Positions 56,966 to 64,000 of a DNA stretch of 64,000 bases are shown piece after piece. Position numbers and translations under genes: made by a program. The stretch is from Malaya genurostris (lineage: Eukaryota > Arthropoda > Insecta > Diptera > Culicidae): assembly GCF_030247185.1 (NCBI RefSeq), contig NC_080572.1, positions 174,784,975 to 174,848,974 of the forward strand, given 5' to 3'. The number at the start of each line of letters is the position of its first letter. The first letter of the stretch is position 1. The notes beneath the pieces were generated by a model. The model saw nothing but the letters and a program-made list of their open reading frames with translations. It searched no databases and was not told the origin of the DNA.

Positions 56966-58940
56966 AGCCCTTTTTTAAAATCAGTTTCAAATCAAATTGG
57001 TCTCTCCATTCGTGCAAAACAAATGTTGTACCATACTAAAGACAAGTGCAAAATGTCATCTTATTCGGAGCAAGTCGATTCTGATTTTGGTAGTTTGTGA
57101 AATGCAAGTTGATGTATCCAATAAAATTTGTATATTTTATTTCAATGTACTTTTTTGGTATTGAATTTCAAAAGATATTATTTGTATTTTTGTTTATAAT
57201 CAGGTAAAACGATGTTTATTTTAACATGTAAAATATCCTCCAAGTGGGCACATTTTAGGCTCTTTTCCCCCGTTACCATGTTCATCTCAAAGCAACGAAA
57301 AGTTGTGGGACAAGTACCTACAATTCCAAAAGAGTGGGCACTTGTTTTATACAGATTTCGGTTCGATGTACATAAAAAGACATAAGTGTTCTCTCGATGT
57401 TTAGCCTAATGAGCTATCTTGGTGGATGACATAGAGCCTCACCAGGCTAATTAACTAATTTTGGAAGCTGTGTGATGCAAAATAAAATGAAAGGTACAGT
57501 AATTAGCTCTTTGACGATGGCTTGCTTGTAGTTTAAAGGTGATTCAATTAAAATAATTCAAATTCTGATTTTTTTAAATTTCAATTTACTTAGCAAAATA
57601 TCAACTAATTTGTGCTGTTTTAATTTTATTTCTTAAACAGGTCGTCGCTCCCAGTTCTGTAATCCTTCAGTTTGATTCATACCAGATTATAGCAATAAGT
57701 GAATCCACTCTCTCGTACGTTTTACTTCGTTCGACGGTTCAACCGTTACGGTACTGAATATGCGTCATGGAAAAGTGAAATCCAAATCCGACGGTTGGCT
57801 TTGACGTATGCAAAGTGTGTCATTTAATAGTCACCGGATGACCCTCGGACTTCCATGCTGCGATGAAGGAGGCAGTTAGCTATGAGTAGTCTTCAGTCGG
57901 ACAGCTTCACGTTATCTCGTCATTCCTCTAATTTCGTGTCTCATAAATTTCACGAGAATTAATAGATTTGTACATAAAAATACTATAACTGTTGCAAGGT
58001 TTCACCTCCATTTGGTTGAGTAATGGTCACTGTTTCTGTCAACTGCTGTTCAAAGCTTGCCTAATGAATATCCAGATCAGTAGAGATTTGCTTAGTTAAG
58101 CACTTAGGTTGGCTGTTATGATTTTATCAATAATGTATTAGGCGATTAGTGTTTTATTTGATATTTCATTTGACGGGTGCATAGTAGATGACGTGCGAAA
58201 ATATTCATTTTTTCGCCATTTGCTGTGACAGATATTGGTTTTAGCATGTTTGTGCTCAACATTTGATATTACACTGCAAAATGATTATCCACCAACTTGG
58301 AAAATTTCTAACAGCTGTTATCTTTTCGTGATATCTTAAAATTTAAAAATCTGTATTTCATCAATAGTTTAGCGATAATATCACGGAATGTTCCTCACTA
58401 ATGCACACCAATTGTACGGCGATCGTTCGGCAAGACTTACACTTATTCTCGACCCATTAGCAAGTCGCGTGTTCCATCGAGGTTACATACCTTGCGACAA
58501 CTTTTCTATCGCAAATCTCTGATCCGTGTTGTTCGTCCAGGGCTACACGGATCGATTGTCTGTTTTCAACCTCACCTTGAGCAGGCGCTAGTCCCGACGC
58601 AGTGTAATAACTTGTGCCATAGTAAGTCATTTTTTCGCCTGTGGATTAGTCGTTGCTGAAAGCGCCATAAACAAATCGATTCGTGAACCACGTGCGAACT
58701 GATTTTTCATTGGCGCGAGTGTACATGCCAAAAGTTAATTAATAACGCGAGAATACCCTCGGCATAGCATCAGTGGTCAGTGACAACACCACCCCTCGGA
58801 CCCTGTTCTGACCGGACACGATCGCACGGTTGAAATGCCGCCAAACCAGCTACTGGGCTCCTGCATAAGGGCGTGTGGTCGAACCGCCCCCCTAGCGATA
58901 TTCATACCTTTTGTGGAGAAGTAGAAACAATTCCTTCCAG
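56966..58940. other. Unassigned; GC-richer island 57640-58930
   Basis: AT-rich to 57640, then unique-looking DNA with more GC and CpG, especially 58400-58930. No repeat elsewhere in the window and no protein motif. Confidence 0.3.
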
Positions 58941-59703
58941 GAATCGTATTGAATTACACCGGTGGAATTATTTATTACTTATCAATTTTATGTAGATTGT
59001 CAAAACGCCCCACTTTTCACTTCGTCACACGTCAATTGCCTGTAGCCTGGCTCAAGAACATCCAGTGTGGGCATTCGTTTCGCTACCCTGGCAATGATAC
59101 TATTGTCACGAAAATGAAAACAACATTCCACGTTGGCAGCACATACGTCTTTCGAGTAGGGCCGAAGTTGCTGGGGCTTGAGAAGTGAACTAACTTCTTC
59201 GAAAATGCAGAATCGGTTGTCGGATAAATTGCTAATACGATTCTTGTCACGGTTAAATTTGAAGCTACTTTTATGCGAGATGACATAGATTAATTGAATC
59301 AAGTAATGTTTATGATGGTTAATCGTTCATGTAGCTTAACTAAGTTACAAACATTTTTAAACTAATTTACCACAATGTGCTAATCTTTACCACTTTCGAA
59401 TATTGGTTATTACTGGAATAGTAAGAAAAATGTTTGTGATCGTGTCACAACATTCGGAAGAGAAACTAAACTTGCTTACTTGGTTACTTTTTATTTACTC
59501 TAAACTTTCCGTGTCATTTATAAAAATTTTTTGTATGTTGCAAAATTTAATGATCTGTAGTTATAATTTTTTGTGCCCTCCCTCCCCTCCATATTTTCAT
59601 GGAACTTGCCGCCCCTGTGACAGTTAGTGACATCTGTGCCAAGTGTCACGCCAAAATATTCATTAGTGTTTAGTGTACCTCTGTCTTTCTGAAGTATTAA
59701 AAG
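58941..59703. other. Unassigned, overlapping frames
   Basis: A forward frame 58949-59188 (79 codons) and a reverse frame 59000-59302 (100 codons) overlap in antisense over most of their length. Neither shows a motif, so at most one could be real. Confidence 0.25.
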
Positions 59704-60317
59704 CAGGCCGGTACCCAGGACTTCATTTCGGGAAGGGCCCGATAAAAAAATTATGTTACTGTAGATTACTTATGTACCTAATTCTCGGTGTGCCTTTCAC
59801 CGGCGTTTTTAACGTACACTTGAAACTTTTCCACTGGAACTGTCACTATGGAGTATTCAAATTGAATTTGTGACTGTCCCTGAGTAAAGGTTTATTGTAT
59901 TACATTTCTTTATATTTACTGTCATGTTATTTATGTAACATATGTATAAGACCTTCTAAATATTTATATAGCACAACAATTCACAAGACATAAGATGATG
60001 CAATATATTCTGAGATCACTTACATTCCTACTTTAAATGACAACAATTCATTGCATAAAATAGCACAGCCGATTCGTGACGCGGAATCTAAATTTATAGG
60101 TCATATTAGTAGATGGTGATACAAATTTACTTTGACTATTCTGGTTTCGGATTCAGATCCCGGAATTAGTGGTCTGAAATACTAAAACAAAACTCACATA
60201 AATCTCTCAGTGATAAATTAACAGGATCTACAGCCCCAATTTTTTTTTCGTTTTTGTTTCTGATTTTGGGAGAAGTCAGGACCCCTCGTCCCCTCTCCCT
60301 CTCTGGGTACGTGACTG
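59704..60317. mobile_element. 614 bp hAT-type MITE, copy 2
   Basis: Ends CAGGCCGGTACCCAGGAC and, inward from the right, CAGTCACGTACCCAGAGAG match 25440-25756. The left 230 bp correspond to the shorter copy (CGGTGTGCCTTTCACCGGCG, TTTCCACTGGAACTGT), after which a different, AT-rich interior follows. No 8 bp duplication is evident, so the insertion may be rearranged or old. Confidence 0.72.
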
Positions 60318-60319
60318 TT

Positions 60320-62110
60320 GGTAATATTTAAAATATTGAAACGAGTAACGCTTGCAAAGCTCCGTAACGTCTTTAACTCATAACAAGTAACGCTTTGTAG
60401 TGTCTATAGTGCACAAAAAAGTATTGCATGGAACGCTTCGTTATACCTATAACTTACAAAAAGGTACAGTGCTTCGTAACGCATATGATTCGAATCAAAG
60501 TAACGCATGTAACGCATCGTTACGCCTATTATTTAAAAAATGCTTTCGTAACGCCTATGACTTACTAAAAAGTTAAGTATGTAACGGTTCGTGACGTTAT
60601 AACACACAAAAAAGTAACGCATGTAACGCTTCATAACGCCTATAACTTATAAAAAAGTAACGCATGTAACGTTTTGTAACGCCTATAACTTTCAAAAAGT
60701 TACGCATATAACTCACAAAAAGCTACACATGTAACGCTTCGTAACACCTTTAACTTACGAAAAGGTAACGCTTGTAAGGCTTCATAACGCCTATAACTTT
60801 CGAAAATGTAACACATGTAACATTTCGTAACGCCTTTAGTTTACAAAAAAGTAACGCATGTAACGCCTAGTAACACTTAGAACTTATAAAAAAGTAACGC
60901 ATGTAACGCTTCGTAACGCTTATAACTTACAAAAAAGTAACGCATGTAACGCTTCATAACGCCTAAAACTCACAAAAATGTAGCACATGTAATACTTCGT
61001 AACACCTTTAACTTACAAAAAGGTAACGCTTGTAACGCTTCATAACACTCCGTAGCTCCCATAACTTACAAAAAAGTAACGCATGTAACGCTCCGTAACG
61101 TCTTTAACTCATGAAAAGTAACGCTTTGTAGAGTCTATAGCGCACAAAAAAAGTAATGCATGGAACGCTTCGGTATACCTATAACTTAAAAAAAGGTACA
61201 ACGCTTCGTAACGCATATGATTCAAATAAAAGTAACGAAAATAACTTACTAAAAAGGGGACCGGTATAGCGTGATGGGTAAGTCGATGCCTTTCACGCAG
61301 CCCACCTGGGTTCGATTCCCAACCCCCGCACATAGGATCAGAAAGTTTTTCTGGCCCGAAGAGGCGAATGACCTTATGGTTAAAACCTCTATAATTGAAA
61401 CATAAAAAAAAACTTACTAAAAAGTTACGTATGTAACAGTTCGTGATGTCATAACACACTAAAAAGTAACGCATGTAACACTTTATAACGCCTATAACTC
61501 ATAGGAAAGTTACGCATGTAACGCTTTGTAACGACTATAACATACAAAAAGTTACGCATATAACTCACAAAATGTTACACATGTAACGCTTCGTAACACC
61601 TTTTACTTACAAAAAAGTAACGCATGTAACGCTTCGTAACGCCTATAACTCACAAAAATGTAGCACATGTAACGCTTCGTAACACCTTTAACTTACAAAA
61701 AGGTAACGCTTGTAACGCTTCATAACGCCTATAACTTTCGAAAATCTAACGCATGTAACATTTCGTAACGCCTTTAACTTACATAAAAGGTAACGCTTCA
61801 TAACGCTCCGTAGCTCCTAGAATTTACAAAACAGTAACGTTTGTAACGCTTCGTAACGCCTATGACTTTCAAAAAAGTAACGAATGCAACGCTTTGTAAC
61901 ACCTATAATTTACAAAAGTGTGACTCATATAACACTTCGTGACACCTATAACTTCCTTAAAAGTAACGCGTCACAACTCGTTTACCGCAAGAATCTAACT
62001 CTTGTTACGGTTTCTAACATTCATAATTTCCACAAAATAACTCATATGATTTTTAACCTTTAATTTAAGAAAATTATCGCATGCAACGCTTTCTTTAACT
62101 TAACGTAACG
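60320..62110. repeat. 43 bp minisatellite with higher-order repeat
   Basis: About 40 diverged units with the theme GTAACGCATGTAACGCTTCG then TAACGCCTATAACTTACAAA. Units are not random: the order of variants from 60361 (TCCGTAACGTCTTTAACTCA) recurs from 61092 onward, including the rare phrases GCATGGAACGCTTCG, AACGCATATGATTC and ACTTACTAAAAAGTTA. This gives a higher-order period of about 731 bp. The second period contains a SINE (61257-61410). Any open frame here is a by-product. Confidence 0.92.
61257..61410 (+). mobile_element. tRNA-derived SINE in the minisatellite
   Basis: Head GGGACCGGTATAGCGTGATG with box A-like TAGCGTGATGG; box B GGTTCGATTCC about 50 bp further; body with GAGGCGAATGACCTTATGG and GGTTAAAACCTCTATAATTG; A-rich tail. 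The 14 bp AACTTACTAAAAAG occurs at 61243-61256 and 61411-61424. The matching site of the first higher-order copy (60560-60575) has this string once and no SINE, giving an empty site. Confidence 0.88.
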
Positions 62111-62171
62111 CGTTCCATCTCACGATAATATCGAGTGAAACGCTTCGTCAATAGGAACATTTTTCCATATT

Positions 62172-62292
62172 GGGGACGGGTATAGCGTGATGGGTAAGTC
62201 GACGCCTTTCAAGCAACCCGCCTGGGTTCGATTCCCGACCCCAAACAGAGGCGAATGACCTTAAGGTTAAAACTTCTATAATCGGAACAAAA
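62172..62292 (+). mobile_element. tRNA-derived SINE, second copy
   Basis: Same family as 61257: GGGGACGGGTATAGCGTGAT, GGGTTCGATTCCCGACCCC, then GAGGCGAATGACCTTAAGG and AAAACTTCTATAATCGG with an A-run. It lacks about 30 bp after box B that the first copy has. Inserted just past the minisatellite, which has a few decayed units beyond it at 62335-62370. Confidence 0.85.
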
Positions 62293-63149
62293 AAATCTAT
62301 GATACCTTTACTCAGGCGTTGACTCAGATAGGTCTCTAAAAACTTCGTAACGTATATAACTTTGAAAACTAAACTACTATTTTAAGTATTATATGTATTA
62401 TTATTATTGCCATAATTTAACCCCGGTTTCATCTTTCATTTTATGTGGTTTTGACTCTGTTCTGCTTTGTAGGGTCTGTCACTGCGTGATTTAATGGGGG
62501 GGGGGGGGTTTATTTCTTTGAAGGGGACGAAATAGATGTGGAAGAATAAATAAAGAATTTTGAAATTATGATCAAAGTCTTACTATTTTTTGCCCACAGT
62601 AGTATAATTTTATTTATGAAGTTATTCCTCATTTTTTGAATATAATGTTCGTTTTATATATTTCAATAATTCGACAATATTTTCTCAACTTTTTCTACAA
62701 ACTTGTCATTATGTCTCTGATAGGACCAGTATGGAATAAAAATTTGCGCTTTCCATAAAGTAATTAAAATGAATCAAACTAGAAATTCCTTGTATGTAAA
62801 TATAAACGAAAAAGTATTTTTTATTCAGAGTGCAAAGATCACAGACTTTGAGACCTATTCACTCTAATTTCGAATATTCTTTTCCCATTTTGAATATAGA
62901 TTACACACATTTCAACGGCTTCGTTTCTTAAATCAACAACTGGAAAACTGAAACTGAAACTGGTGATATTTAATATGGTGGGCGATGTTTAAAATGAGTT
63001 TCAAATTAATCTTAATATGTCATGCTGTGAATAAAAATAATAATAATGACATTAATAAAAGCTCAAAAACAAATCATGTTTCATGTAGCAGTTTCAAAAA
63101 TATGAATACTATTTACTTGAAATTCACACATAGATGTAGCAGGAGCGCC
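62293..63149. other. Unassigned, with G13 run
   Basis: A homopolymer of 13 G lies at 62496-62508, unusual in AT-rich DNA and prone to length error. Nothing else identified. Confidence 0.45.
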
Positions 63150-63449
63150 CAGTGCACAGTGGTTCAAGAGCGCAGTTTCACGCTCTTAATTGATAACTCA
63201 TAGGAACGTGGTTTTTGAGGTACGGTATTTTCAGCAAAGTTGCTCAAAATGATAGACGCCATCTTTTGGCAAATTTTATTTATGTGATTAATCTCCCTAA
63301 AAGTGAGATAAGAATATTATTTTTGCTCAGGGTCCCAGGGCATCTATCATTCTGAGTAACTTTGCTGAAGATACTATACCTCGAAAACCACGTTTTTAAT
63401 GAGTTATCAATAAAGAGTGTTAAATTGACTTTTGAACCACTGTGCAGTG
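63150..63449. mobile_element. 300 bp MITE with long inverted ends
   Basis: Arms of about 105 bp: CAGTGCACAGTGGTTCAAGA on the left and, inward from the right, CACTGCACAGTGGTTCAAAA. They continue through AACTCAT, AACGTGGTTTT and GCAAAGTTGCTCA versus GCAAAGTTACTCA to ATGATAGA. Spacer of about 90 bp. No target duplication found. A left-arm copy lies at 19150-19275. Confidence 0.8.
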
Positions 63450-64000
63450 GCAAAAATAGAGCGTTCTACCAAATGCTATCGTAGCCAACATCTTGGCCGT
63501 TTGGTCGGCGATCAGAGCGCTTAAAATATGATAACCAAACAATAATCGTGAATTATGAATCGAATAATGTCTTAATTTCTTGATCATAGTAAATAAAGAC
63601 ATTCCGATCGTAAATTTGTGGGAAAGTATGGTAAAAGGTACTGAATGAATATACAGTTAGTAATAGAAATTTTTCGCTAGCCATTCTTATTAATTGCATT
63701 GATTTGATATGGCTTCTCAGGCTGGTTCAAACGCTGCGCAAAATCCTGAACTCCTGTTAATCAAATTCATGACAAATAGCGTTTGATTGGGTTTAATCAA
63801 ATTAGACCATGGCAGTAAATCAACCCTGGATTTGAAAAATGTATTTTGCCCCGATAATCAATATTCAGAATGCCATTTTTTTCGTTGTATTTGCATTGCA
63901 TATTTCTTTTGCGTATTGGACTTCCAACATCTGAATATCATCATCTGCTGGTGAAAATAGTTACTTGGATGATAGTCGTGAGAATGATCATCAGAATTGA
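63450..64000. other. No recognisable feature
   Basis: AT-rich DNA to the end of the window; nothing identified. Confidence 0.45.

Noticed and set aside
61257..61410. Functional tRNA gene
   Set aside because: Box A and B are present, but the sequence continues into a SINE body and A-rich tail with a target duplication, and a second copy exists at 62172.
60320..62110. CRISPR-like array
   Set aside because: The units are directly tandem without unique spacers, diverged, and in eukaryotic AT-rich DNA.

Overview
This window looks like non-coding DNA from a dipteran nuclear genome, most probably a culicine mosquito. The species call is inference. It rests on tRNA-derived SINEs resembling the mosquito Feilai type, I-clade and jockey-type LINE relics, irritans-type mariners, many small TA-flanked inverted-repeat elements, and AT-rich DNA full of microsatellites. 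I found no host protein-coding exon, rRNA or intact functional tRNA that I can defend. The window is probably intergenic or deep intronic, and almost everything identifiable is a transposable element or a relic of one.

Layout. Positions 1-4190 are one roughly 1.2 kb dispersed repeat (called P here) split by nested insertions: a MITE with a tRNA-like body, a 250 bp MITE, a decayed transposase and a 1.98 kb TA-flanked element. Positions 4.2-8.5 kb hold a tRNA-like relic and otherwise unassigned DNA. At 8.5-10.9 kb are an I-clade LINE ORF2 remnant (RNase H end), a 690 bp hAT-like element and a small unknown repeat T. At 13.5-16.9 kb a second dispersed repeat (Q) is interrupted by a 1.18 kb TA element and partly duplicated. 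At 17.0-19.1 kb a jockey-like LINE 3' half carries three nested insertions. At 19.1-21.4 kb are endonuclease and reverse transcriptase pieces of LINEs in opposite orientation, a solo mariner end and another TA MITE. At 25.4-28.9 kb are a hAT-type MITE, a nearly complete but inactivated mariner and a 1.07 kb TA element. At 31.5-32.6 kb is a LINE copy with only ORF1, bounded by a target-site duplication. At 36-41.3 kb are a minisatellite, AT microsatellites and a 1.68 kb non-coding retro-insertion. At 45.8-49.6 kb are further P, SINE and mariner pieces. At 51.5-56.9 kb are a MITE, a foldback element, mariner relics, a SINE, a second 690 bp hAT copy and a palindrome. At 59.7-62.4 kb are a hAT-type MITE and a minisatellite with higher-order organisation invaded by SINEs.

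Between these lie GC-richer islands with no visible transposon content (about 12.5-13.1, 22.0-23.7, 33.7-34.6, 43.3-44.3, 50.2-50.9 and 57.6-58.9 kb). These are the best places to look for conserved host sequence such as enhancers or unrecognised exons.

The most informative feature is that many insertions can be defined without any database. Related repeats elsewhere in the window supply empty sites, and in the jockey-like LINE, removing a TA-flanked insert joins the reading frame across the site. The least familiar signals are TA-flanked elements that each reiterate a private short motif near their ends, a TA-flanked element with pol III-like boxes, an ORF1-only LINE, and a short ORF family (repeat T) lying in a palindrome.
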